From Bacteroidales bacterium (GTDB taxonomy: Bacteria; Bacteroidota; Bacteroidia; Bacteroidales; UBA3663): a stretch of 56,951 nucleotides of DNA. Below are positions 8,986 to 17,800 of this stretch, piece after piece. Location of the stretch: contig JAFSKF010000019.1 of NCBI GenBank assembly GCA_017449065.1, positions 1 to 56,951 of the forward strand, given 5' to 3'. Position 1 is the first letter of the stretch; the number at the start of each line of letters is the position of its first letter. A program made the translations under genes and the position numbers. Under the pieces are notes generated by a model. The model was not told the DNA's origin. It saw nothing but the letters and a program-made list of their open reading frames with translations, and ran no database searches.

Positions 8986-10929
8986 ATGAAGAAAATTTTA
9001 CTTTGTTTGGCAGCTGCTGCCACGATGCTGACAGCTTATGCCGATGAAACCAATCTGTTTTCGAACGGAGGTTTCGAGCAGTGGGCAGATGGAAAGCCTG
9101 CTAACTGGACACCAGCTTCTTCTGCTGGTGGCGCAACTTTGAGCCAGTCAACCGATGCCCATAGCGGTTCTTATTCAGTTCAGGCAAATTCTGCTTCTGG
9201 AAATAAGCGTCTGGCCTATCAGGAAACAGAATATAAGGCCGGAACTTATGTGTTCTCTTACTATGCCAAGAGTGTTTCTGCCGATGCACAGGCTGTACTT
9301 GTAAACGGCTATGTGCCTGTTGATGCTGATAATAAGGTCGGTTCTTATGACTATTCTAAGTCGGTAAATACTATTCCGGCTGATGCATGGACACTTGTTT
9401 CTGACTCTATTACATTAGCGGCAGACACCAAAGCATGCTTTGTTATCCGAATCAACAAGAATACCGGTAACGTGCTGATTGATGATGCTACGCTTACCTT
9501 CACTCCAGCTGAGAATTCAGGAGAGAACGGTGGTGAGACCCCAGCCGGTCCTGATTTGACGGGTGTAGTTTCTGTAGCAGAGGCTCAGGCAGCTGAAGTT
9601 GGTGCTTCAGTCAAGGTGTATGGTTTGGTTTATGCTGCCGGCAAGGGCGGTTTCGTTCTTGGCGACGGTTCTGGTTACATCTATACCTATTTCAACAACC
9701 ACACCTACGCTGTCGGTGATTCCTTGATGATTGAAGGCGCCGTTTCAGAATACGGCGGATTCAAGCAGTTCAAGAATGATGCTACCTTCACCAAGACCGC
9801 TTCGGGCAAGACTGTTGCTTATCCGGAGGCAGTTAACCTCGATGGCGCTGCTGCAGATGCCTGGTTCGCTAACCCTGTTATCGAATATGTGTCTATGACG
9901 GGAACGCTGGCTATTTCAGGTAACTACTACAACGTAACTATCGAAGGTGCTACAACGGCTGTCGGTTCGCTGATTTCTCCATCTGCCGATATAGCAGCTA
10001 AGTTGACCAATGGTGCTTCCGTAACTGTGAAGGGCTTTGCTATGTACACTTCCGGTGGTAAGTATGTAAACATCGTTGTTACAGAAGTGGTAAGTGCCGG
10101 CGAATCTAACTTGAAGCACATTGCCAATACTCTTGAGACAGCTTACACTACCGCTCAGGCTATCGCCCTGATTGACGATGCCAATAACGATTTGAGCGAT
10201 TCAGTCTATGTGAAGGGTGTGGTTAGCCGTGTTCAGAGCTTCAACAGCACTTATGGTTCGATCACCTATTGGTTGGATGACAACACGTTCGAGGTTTATA
10301 ACGGTCTCGGTAAGAACGGCGAGAAGTTCGCTGCTCAAACCGATCTCAACGTAGGTGACGAGGTGATTGTAAAGGGTACCATAACCAAGTACAATACTAC
10401 CTATGAGTTCAACCAGAACAGCATCATCGTTCAGTATAAGGCTACAGGCAATGTTCAGGAACTTACTGATCCTACCAATACTCCTGAAACAGCCTATACT
10501 ACAGCCAAAGCTATCGAGATGATCGATGCCGGCACTTACGATCTGGCAAAGACCGTTTATGTGAAGGGTACTGTCAGCAAGATTGACAAGGTTCAGTCGA
10601 ACACCTTGATCTACTGGTTGGATAATGATACCTTCGAAGTATATAAGGGCAAGGGTCTTGGTGGCGAAGACATCACATCGACCGACTATCTGAAAGTAGG
10701 TGACGAAGTGATTGTTTCGGGTACCATTACCAAGTACAATACTACTTATGAATTTGCTGCAAACAACGTTTTGTATTCTGTCAATGGAAATACAACTACT
10801 TCGCTGAGTGAGGTAGAAATCGCAGCCAGCAAGCCACAGGTTATTTACAACCTGTTGGGTCAGCGCGTAGATGCAATTTCCGGTAAGGGTATCTACATCA
10901 TCAATGGCAAGAAAGTCATCGTCCGCTAA
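8986..10929 (+). CDS. secreted protein with CBM-like and tandem OB-fold domains
   Basis: A 647-residue protein with signal peptide (cleaved near LTAYA). An N-terminal carbohydrate-binding-like jelly roll spans about 22-185 (NLFSNGGFEQWADGKPANW). Three OB-fold-like modules follow; the last two are clear tandem copies (about 385-495 and 500-605) sharing TAYTTA, VYVKGTVS, YWLD and GDEVIVSGTITKYNTTYEF. The C-terminus YNLLGQRV...GIYIINGKKV is the short sorting-type tail common in Prevotella-like secreted proteins. The start at 8986 is preferred because the upstream 30 codons are not signal-like. The gene is 90 bases after the lipoprotein gene and may belong to the same unit. Confidence 0.65.
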   Translation: MKKILLCLAAAATMLTAYADETNLFSNGGFEQWADGKPANWTPASSAGGATLSQSTDAHSGSYSVQANSASGNKRLAYQETEYKAGTYVFSYYAKSVSADAQAVLVNGYVPVDADNKVGSYDYSKSVNTIPADAWTLVSDSITLAADTKACFVIRINKNTGNVLIDDATLTFTPAENSGENGGETPAGPDLTGVVSVAEAQAAEVGASVKVYGLVYAAGKGGFVLGDGSGYIYTYFNNHTYAVGDSLMIEGAVSEYGGFKQFKNDATFTKTASGKTVAYPEAVNLDGAAADAWFANPVIEYVSMTGTLAISGNYYNVTIEGATTAVGSLISPSADIAAKLTNGASVTVKGFAMYTSGGKYVNIVVTEVVSAGESNLKHIANTLETAYTTAQAIALIDDANNDLSDSVYVKGVVSRVQSFNSTYGSITYWLDDNTFEVYNGLGKNGEKFAAQTDLNVGDEVIVKGTITKYNTTYEFNQNSIIVQYKATGNVQELTDPTNTPETAYTTAKAIEMIDAGTYDLAKTVYVKGTVSKIDKVQSNTLIYWLDNDTFEVYKGKGLGGEDITSTDYLKVGDEVIVSGTITKYNTTYEFAANNVLYSVNGNTTTSLSEVEIAASKPQVIYNLLGQRVDAISGKGIYIINGKKVIVR

Positions 10930-10985
10930 AAACGGATGATGACAAAGAATACATCATTATATATTCACCTTTTTAAATTTTAACT

Positions 10986-11687
10986 ATGTTCAAGAAAACT
11001 ATTCTCTGCCTTTTGGCAGGTTCCATCCTGGTGATGGGTTTGGAGTCTTGCTCTTCATGGAGCAATACCACTAAGGGTTCCCTGATCGGTGGTGGTGCAG
11101 GTGCTGCTGTAGGTGCCGGTGTCGGTGCCTTGATCGGCAAAAATGCTAAGGGTACCATTATCGGTGCTGCCGTTGGTTCTGCTGTAGGTGCAGGAACAGG
11201 TGCTATCATTGGTCACAAGATGGATCAGAAGGCTGCTGCTTTGAAGGCTGCTATGGCTGAGCAGGCATCTGTTGAGACCATCGAGGATTCTCAGGGCTTG
11301 AAGGCTATCAAGGTTACTTTCGATGCCGATATGAGCTTCGCTAAGAACCAGTCAACTTTGAGTGCCAGCGCTAAGACCGCTTTGGTTAACTTCGCCAAGA
11401 CTATGTCAACCGACGATATGGTAAATACCGCTATCGTTGTGAAGGGTCACACCGATTCATCTGGTGGCGACGCTATCAACCAGCCTCTTTCAGAGAAGCG
11501 TGCTGCTTCTGTAGGCACAGTTCTGAAGAACAACGGTATTGCAGCCAGCCGTATCACAGAGTATGGTTTGGCAAGCAGCGAGCCTTTGACAGACAATGCT
11601 GCTGACGCCGCTAACCGTCGCGTAGAGGTTTACATTCTGGCTACCGATGCTATGGTTAAGCAGGCAGAAGCCGGACAGTTGAACTAA
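10986..11687 (+). CDS. OmpA-family lipoprotein with glycine zipper
   Basis: 233 residues. The lipoprotein signal ends GLESC (Cys22). Residues about 32-78 form a glycine-zipper segment (GGGAGAAVGAGVGALIG), which can insert in or pack against membrane. The C-terminal OmpA domain (about 105-225) contains VVKGHTDSSGG and NRRVEVYIL, the peptidoglycan-binding elements. It probably tethers the outer membrane to peptidoglycan. The gene is expressed alone, with a strong terminator 16 bases after the stop. No TAnnTTTG element is obvious in the 56 bases upstream, so it may also be read from the previous gene. Confidence 0.85.
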   Translation: MFKKTILCLLAGSILVMGLESCSSWSNTTKGSLIGGGAGAAVGAGVGALIGKNAKGTIIGAAVGSAVGAGTGAIIGHKMDQKAAALKAAMAEQASVETIEDSQGLKAIKVTFDADMSFAKNQSTLSASAKTALVNFAKTMSTDDMVNTAIVVKGHTDSSGGDAINQPLSEKRAASVGTVLKNNGIAASRITEYGLASSEPLTDNAADAANRRVEVYILATDAMVKQAEAGQLN

Positions 11688-11701
11688 GATTTAATACATA
11701 A

Positions 11702-11746
11702 AAACAGCCGGAGCATCTGTATGAAGATGTTCCGGCTGTTTTTTTA
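11702..11746. terminator. bidirectional intrinsic terminator
   Basis: A 15-bp stem (11703-11717 with 11726-11740, one G-U position) is flanked by A-rich and T7 tracts. It serves both the OmpA-like gene and the convergent nucleoside kinase gene. Confidence 0.85.
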
Positions 11747-11760
11747 TGCTTGTTTTCGAA

Positions 11761-12750
11761 CTATCCGACATCGAACACCGAGCCGCCTATAAACTCGCGT
11801 AATAGGGAGTTCGTTGGAATTTCTTTATCCGGAATAGGAGTGAAGTAGGTGAGGAAGTGAAGCAGACGGTGAGCTTCCGCCATTTGGGGCGATTCCACGG
11901 GAATCTCGCTTAGCAATTTGGCAGACTTCGGGTAGAGTGCCGAGAATTCGTAGATCATAGCGGTGTTGAAGAAGCAGTCGGCATTCTCCTGATACGGGAA
12001 GATCCACTTCTCTTCGCCGCGTCGCACGGAAGGCCAGCGGGCCAAGGTTTCTTCTGCAGAGCAGCCACGGGTTGCATTGTCGCGGCACATACGGCGCAGC
12101 AACCGGTTGTCGGAGGTGGAGATGCGGGTATCGCCTTCCATGCGGAGTCCGGTTAGTGCTGAAGCATAGATCAGGAACTTGTGTTCGCGGGCAATCTTGT
12201 CCGAGAGGAGCGGGTTGAGGGCGTGAATGCCTTCCAGAATCAGCAGGTTGTCTTCCTCCAGTTTCAGCGTATTGCCGCGATATTCCCGTTCGCCGGTTTG
12301 GAAGTTATAGGTGGGAAGTTGCACCTCCTTCCCGTCAATCAGATCCTGCAAGTCTTGGTTGAACTGCTCCAGGTCGAGGGCAAAAATCGACTCATAGTCC
12401 TTTTCCCCGTTTTCGTCCAAGGGCGTATTCTCGCGGTTCAGAAACCAATTGTCCATCGAGAGGGCGACCGGTTTTTTCCAGCAGGTCATCAGCTGGATGG
12501 ACAAGCGCTTGGAAGTGGAGGTCTTTCCGCTACTCGACGGACCCGCCAGAAGAATGATCTTGATTTTCGGGTTAGCGGCAATCTTTTCAGCAATCGTTGC
12601 CAGTTTTTTTTCTTGCAAGGCTTCTGCGGTTCGGATAATATCTCCGATCCGTCCTTCATGAATGGCTTGGTTCAAATCGTTGACGTCTTTCAGCCCTGCC
12701 CGGTCGTTCCAGCGGACTTGTTCATCAATAGTATCTGTCAATTTGCTCAT
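11761..12750 (-). CDS. nucleoside (uridine) kinase-like protein, short form
   Basis: 329 residues with a phosphoribulokinase/uridine-kinase fold: Walker A GPSSSGKTS (70-78), SMDNWFLNR as substrate loop, and LILEGIHALNP as Walker-B-like strand. The Bacteroidetes 'nucleoside kinase' family is usually about 550 residues, with an N-terminal TGS and threonyl-tRNA-synthetase-like region. Here only the last part of that region remains (VNDLNQAIHEGRIGDIIRTAEALQEKK). A TATCTTTG promoter on this strand at 12790-12797 directly precedes the start, so the short form looks genuine and not frameshifted. It probably phosphorylates uridine or a related nucleoside for salvage. Confidence 0.75.
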   Translation of the reverse strand: MSKLTDTIDEQVRWNDRAGLKDVNDLNQAIHEGRIGDIIRTAEALQEKKLATIAEKIAANPKIKIILLAGPSSSGKTSTSKRLSIQLMTCWKKPVALSMDNWFLNRENTPLDENGEKDYESIFALDLEQFNQDLQDLIDGKEVQLPTYNFQTGEREYRGNTLKLEEDNLLILEGIHALNPLLSDKIAREHKFLIYASALTGLRMEGDTRISTSDNRLLRRMCRDNATRGCSAEETLARWPSVRRGEEKWIFPYQENADCFFNTAMIYEFSALYPKSAKLLSEIPVESPQMAEAHRLLHFLTYFTPIPDKEIPTNSLLREFIGGSVFDVG

Positions 12751-12789
12751 GGATAGTATGGTTAACGGATTTCAATAAAAAATATGGTG

Positions 12790-12797
12790 CAAAGATA
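12790..12797 (-). promoter_or_regulatory. -7 element of the nucleoside kinase gene
   Basis: Reads TATCTTTG on the minus strand, 39 bases upstream of the start codon. No convincing -33 TTTG at standard spacing. Confidence 0.65.
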
Positions 12798-12881
12798 GTA
12801 TTTTTTGCAATAAACGGAAGTTTTTTAAGGGTACTTTCCGTATTTTTCGACAGATTTTGCGAAGAATAGAGATTTTTTATG

Positions 12882-12889
12882 TAAATTTG
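12882..12889 (+). promoter_or_regulatory. promoter of the Na/Pi cotransporter gene
   Basis: TAAATTTG, with TTTTG at 12855-12859 as a possible -33 element. It places the start at 12929 rather than at the upstream in-frame codon at 12857. Confidence 0.65.
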
Positions 12890-12928
12890 TGCCGGAAAAT
12901 ACATACATTAGATACCAAAATATACTCT

Positions 12929-14629
12929 ATGTCTGACACCATACTACTCATTCTCAGCTTGCTGGGTGGAATCGCCCTTGGTTTGTACGGTATGAAGGTA
13001 ATGAGCGAAGGCTTGTTGCAGCTTACGGGTTCGCGCGTCCGAGCCACCTTGCGCAATCTTTCGCAGCATCGTTTTCCTTGCTTCCGGGTCGGTGCTGAAG
13101 TGACGATGCTTGTGCAGTCGTCTGCAGCCACTACCTTGATGGCGGTCACCTCCGTCAACGCGGGACTGATTACCTTGCAGCAATCTGTGGCAATGATTAT
13201 GGGTGCCAACGTGGGAACCACCCTGACCCCTTGGTTAGTGGCTTTGTTGGGCTATGCGTTTCCTGCCGGATTCCTGGCGATTCCTCTCATCGTTTTTGCG
13301 CTGCCTTTCACATATAGCAGCCGCATCAAGAGCAAGCCGTGGAGCCCTATCTTGATGGGTGCCTCCATGATGCTGTATGGTTTCTGCACGTTTGTTCAGA
13401 TGATGCCGATGAACGACGGTGTAACTTATCCGGAAATATCGGAAGTGTTTGCCTCCCTTACCGGTGCCGGATTCTGGTCTGTCTTGCTGTTCCTGCTGAT
13501 TGGTATTGCTTCCACGATGTTGTTCCAGTCCTCCGTCGCTACTATCACCTTGGCTATGGTGGCATGCGCCAGCGGCTGGCTGCCGTTCATCACAGCGGCA
13601 GCAATGGTGATTGGCGATAATGTGGGAACGACTTTGATGCCGCTGTTTGCTGCACGCAAAACCAATTTGCAGGCACGTCGCGCTGCTTTCGCTCACTTGT
13701 TCTTCAACTTGGTAGGACTGGTTTGGGCGCTGGCTCTCATCTATCCGATGTCTGCATGGATTTCCGGTCTTGTGGGCGGAACGCCGGTCGGACTGGCTTT
13801 CGGAATCGCGCTTTGCCACACCTGCTTCAACCTGGTTACCGCCTTGGTGTGCATCGGTTTTATCCGATACTTCTGCAATATGCTCAAACGGGTCTTCCCC
13901 GTTCGCAGCGACGATGACGAGGAGTTCCACCTCAGTTTCATCGAAGGCGGAATCTTATCGACGGCCGAGTTGTCGGTCGATCAGGCACGCAAGGAAACTG
14001 TACAGTTCGGTTTGCGTTGCCAGCGTATGCTCGACTTGACCGATAAGTTCGTACACATGACGAAAACCGATTCGGATTACAATCATCTGTTCAGCCGGAT
14101 CGAGAAGTATGAGAAGATTACCGACCGGTTGGAACTGGAAATAGATCGCTATCTGAATAGTTTGGATAAGAGCCAGCTCTCACCTCGTGCGCTTGCGCGT
14201 GTGCGTTCCATATTCCAAATGGCTGATGAGCTGGAAAGTCTGGCGGATGCTTGCTACAAGGTGACACGCAGCGTGGCACGGCGTCATGAAGTGAACATCG
14301 AGTTTATTCCGATGCAGCAGCAGAATATCGACCAGATGCTCGCCCTTACGCACAAAAGCATGGATCTGATGATCCAGTTGCTGCAGAAGAACGACCTGAC
14401 TTCTGCCGACATGAGCCGGGCATACAATCAGGAAGATCAGGTGAACAGCTTGCGTAACCAGCTCCGCGATCAGAATATCGGGAATGTGCAGGAAAGCTAC
14501 TACACCTATCAGAGCGGTGTCCTGTATATGGAAGTGGTCAGCGGGTGCGAAAAAATCTGCGATTACATCATCAATGTGGTCGAGGCATTGGCAACCCAAA
14601 ATGACATTCCTGCGCGCGAAGGCTTGTAA
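12929..14629 (+). CDS. Na+/Pi cotransporter with C-terminal PhoU-like domain
   Basis: 566 residues. The N-terminal half is polytopic and contains the paired inverted-repeat signature QSS motifs (LVQSSAATTLMAVTSV and LFQSSVATITLAMVA) and two GxNVGTTL motifs (MGANVGTTLTP, IGDNVGTTLMP) that bind Na+ and phosphate in the NptA/SLC34-like family. Residues from about 340 form a cytosolic helical PhoU-like domain (with KYEKITDRLELEIDRYL), a usual regulatory partner in bacterial members. It imports phosphate with sodium at the inner membrane. The gene has its own promoter and stands alone; the tRNA unit follows. Confidence 0.85.
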   Translation: MSDTILLILSLLGGIALGLYGMKVMSEGLLQLTGSRVRATLRNLSQHRFPCFRVGAEVTMLVQSSAATTLMAVTSVNAGLITLQQSVAMIMGANVGTTLTPWLVALLGYAFPAGFLAIPLIVFALPFTYSSRIKSKPWSPILMGASMMLYGFCTFVQMMPMNDGVTYPEISEVFASLTGAGFWSVLLFLLIGIASTMLFQSSVATITLAMVACASGWLPFITAAAMVIGDNVGTTLMPLFAARKTNLQARRAAFAHLFFNLVGLVWALALIYPMSAWISGLVGGTPVGLAFGIALCHTCFNLVTALVCIGFIRYFCNMLKRVFPVRSDDDEEFHLSFIEGGILSTAELSVDQARKETVQFGLRCQRMLDLTDKFVHMTKTDSDYNHLFSRIEKYEKITDRLELEIDRYLNSLDKSQLSPRALARVRSIFQMADELESLADACYKVTRSVARRHEVNIEFIPMQQQNIDQMLALTHKSMDLMIQLLQKNDLTSADMSRAYNQEDQVNSLRNQLRDQNIGNVQESYYTYQSGVLYMEVVSGCEKICDYIINVVEALATQNDIPAREGL

Positions 14630-14707
14630 AAGTCGCTTTTGTTGGCAAAAAGTGGCATAATTTTTCGAAAAATCGGAGAAAAATTTGGTCGGTTTGAAAA
14701 TTATGCC

Positions 14708-14715
14708 TAACTTTG
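14708..14715 (+). promoter_or_regulatory. promoter of the tRNA-Gln / dehydratase-activase unit
   Basis: TAACTTTG with TTTG at 14684-14687 (20 bases between TTG and TA). Predicted start of transcription is near 14722, about 20 nt before the tRNA. No second promoter can fit between the tRNA and the next gene. Confidence 0.8.
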
Positions 14716-14742
14716 CGCTCGCTAAAACGCAAAAACATCTTT

Positions 14743-14813
14743 TGCCCCATGGTGTAATGGTAGCACACCAGATTTTGGTTCTGTTTGACTGAGTTCGAGT
14801 CTCGGTGGGGCAA
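14743..14813 (+). tRNA. tRNA-Gln(UUG)
   Basis: Complete cloverleaf of 71 nt. Acceptor TGCCCCA (14743-14749) pairs with TGGGGCA (14806-14812), discriminator A813. The D stem is GTGT/GCAC, and the T stem CTGAG/CTCGG encloses TTCGAGT. The anticodon loop TTTTGGT puts UUG at 14775-14777, which reads glutamine CAA. The first pair of the anticodon stem is a C-U mismatch. CCA is not encoded. The next protein gene starts 6 nt downstream. Confidence 0.9.
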
Positions 14814-14819
14814 CAATCT

Positions 14820-17800
14820 ATGAGCATGAACAGATTGCGTGTAGGAGTCGATGTAGGATCGACGACTACCAAAATTGTGGCACTCGACGTTGAGAATAAC
14901 GTTGTTTTCACAAGGTACGTGCGACATAAGGCTCGTGCCCGCCAATCTGTGAACGAATTGCTTGCTGAGCTGCAAGCCTCATTGCCTTCCCCTGATTTTC
15001 AGATTTCCTTGCGTATCACCGGTTCCATCGGAATGGGTATTGCTGAGCGTTGCCACTTGCCGTTTGTGCAGGAGGTGGTGGCTGCCAGCAAATGCATTCA
15101 GCAGCATTACCCGCAGGTGCAGTCGATGATTGACATCGGTGGCGAGGATGCCAAGGTGGTATTCTTCCGCAACGGCGAGGCGCAGGACTTGCGCATGAAC
15201 GGCAACTGTGCCGGAGGTACCGGCGCGTTTATCGACCAGATGGCGATTATCCTGGGTGTGTCGGTCGATGACCTGAATGCCTTGGCGCTCGAAAGCACGC
15301 AGGTATATCCAATTGCTTCGCGCTGTGGCGTGTTCAGCAAAACCGATATCCAGAATCTGATTGCCAAGAATATCCCGAAAACCGATATTGCCGCCTCCAT
15401 TTTCCGTGCCGTAGCGGTACAGACCGTCATGACGCTGGCGCACGGGTGCGACATCCGTCGTCCATTGCTGTTCTGTGGCGGACCGCTGAACTTCATTCCC
15501 GCTTTGCGCAAGGCATTCATCGACTATATGCAGCTCGAAGAGACCGACCTGATTCTGCCTGAGCGCGGTACGCTATTACCTGCTGAAGGCGCCGCTTTAG
15601 CTCAGGTGAGCGATGAATCCTACAGCACGATTCCGCAAATCATTGAAAAGATCAACTCGGCATTTCAGGGCGTGAATGCGGTTTCTGCCGGTGCGATGGC
15701 ACCGATATTCCGCGATGAATCGGATTACAGGCAGTGGCAGCAGCGTATTCTGAAAAACCGGATTCCTGTCGGGAACTTAAAGGCCAACGACACCCTTCGG
15801 GCGTTTATGGGTATCGATTCGGGTTCGACCACCACGAAGATTGTGGTGCTGGACGAACAGGGTAATATGCTCTTCGACTACTATCACACCAACGACGGCA
15901 ATCCGATCAAGGCGGTTGAAGCCGGCTTGCAGCAGTTGCAGGAGAAACTTGCCGCCCTCTCGTGCGATTTGCAGATTGTTGGCAGTTGCTCCACCGGTTA
16001 TGGCGAAGATCTGATGAAAGCGGCCTTCCAGTTGGATCATGGCATCATCGAAACCATCGCTCATTTCATGGCGGCAGAGCATATCGATCCGGAAGTCTCG
16101 TTTATTCTCGACATTGGCGGACAGGACATGAAGGCCATCTTCGTGCAGGAGGGTGTTATCCATCGCATGGAGATCAACGAAGCTTGTTCTTCGGGATGCG
16201 GATCGTTCCTTTCCACCTTTGCCACTTCTTTGGGCTATGAAGTTGCAGCCTTTGCCGATGAGGCGCGGAAGAGTCAGGCACCCTGCGATTTGGGCACGCG
16301 TTGCACGGTGTTCATGAACTCGAAGGTGAAGCAGGTGTTACGCGAGGGTGCTTCGATTGCCGATCTGTCAGCAGGCTTGGCATATTCGGTGGTCCGAAAC
16401 TGCCTCTATAAGGTGCTGAAACTGAAAAGTAACAACGATTTGGGCAAGCACATCGTGGTGCAGGGAGGAACCATGCGAAACGATGCCGTGGTCCGGGCGC
16501 TTGAAATCCTCACCGAGGCAGAAGTCTCGCGCTGCGACAAGCCGGAACTGATGGGCGCTTACGGTTGTGCTCTCTATGCGATGGCACAAGGGGCAGGTCA
16601 GGCTCACAAGATTGAAGATCTGCTCGACAAGGCAGAGTTCACTTCGAAGAATGTCTATTGCCACGGCTGCGACAACCAGTGTCTGGTGACGACCTATAAG
16701 TTTGATAACGGCAAGACATATTTCTCGGGCAATCGTTGCGAGAAGGTATTCGTGAACGGCGCCGCAGCCAAGCGCAAGGGATTGAACGCCTACGATATGA
16801 AGCTGAAGGCATTGTTCGATCGCACCAAAGTGCAGCAGAAGATGCCGGAACCGCGTCGCAAGGCCAACGCCTCACCTCTGAAGATTGGCATTCCGCGAGG
16901 CTTGAACCAGTACGAAGAGTTCCCCTTCTGGCATACGTTCTTTACGCAATGTGGCGTGGAGGTGGTGCTGAGCGATGCTTCGAACTATAAGAAGTACGAG
17001 CAGAAAGCGGGCATGGTGATGTCCGACAATATCTGCTTCCCCGCTAAACTGATGCACAGCCATGTGCAGAACCTGGTCGATAAAGGGGTAAACACGATTT
17101 TTCTGCCGTTTGTCATTCACGAACACAATGCAGGCGGCATGAACAGCTACAACTGTCCGGTGGTGACCGGTTACAGCGAGGTGATCCGAAGCGTGCAGGG
17201 TGGGGATGTGCATTTGTTGAGCCCTGCCATCAGTTTCAAGGACGAGAAACTGCTGTTGGTTCAGTGTGTCGAACTGATGGAACAGTTAGGCATCCGGAAC
17301 AAGCATTTGATCCGGAAGGCTTATGCTCAGGCACGTTACGAACAGAGCCTGTTCGAACAGTCGTTGGTGCATTACTCGGAAGATATTCTGGCAGAAGCCC
17401 GCAACAACCATCGTATGGTTATCCTGCTGGCAGGTCGTCCGTATCATTCCGATCCGTTGATCCAGCATCAGGTGGCGGATTTGATTTCCGGCATGGGTGT
17501 CGATGTCATTACCGACGATATTGTGCGCGACAAGATGATCGATCTGTCGGATGTGCATTTCGTACCGCAGTGGGCCTATCCGAACCGTGTGCTGAAAGCT
17601 GCCAAATGGTGCGCCATGCAGGGCAACGATGTGCATCTCGTGCAGTTTACATCATTCGGATGCGGACCGGATGCTTTCCTGGTCGATGAGGTGCGCGACC
17701 TCATGGTGCGTCATCATAAGAGCCTGACCTTGCTGAAGCTCGACGACATCAATAATGTAGGTTCCATGAAGCTGCGTATCCGCAGCCTGATTGAATCGCT

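Noticed and set aside
14743..14813. tRNA-Gln as an integration site of a mobile element
   Set aside because: No integrase gene and no direct repeat of the tRNA 3' end were seen; the following gene is a normal metabolic type.
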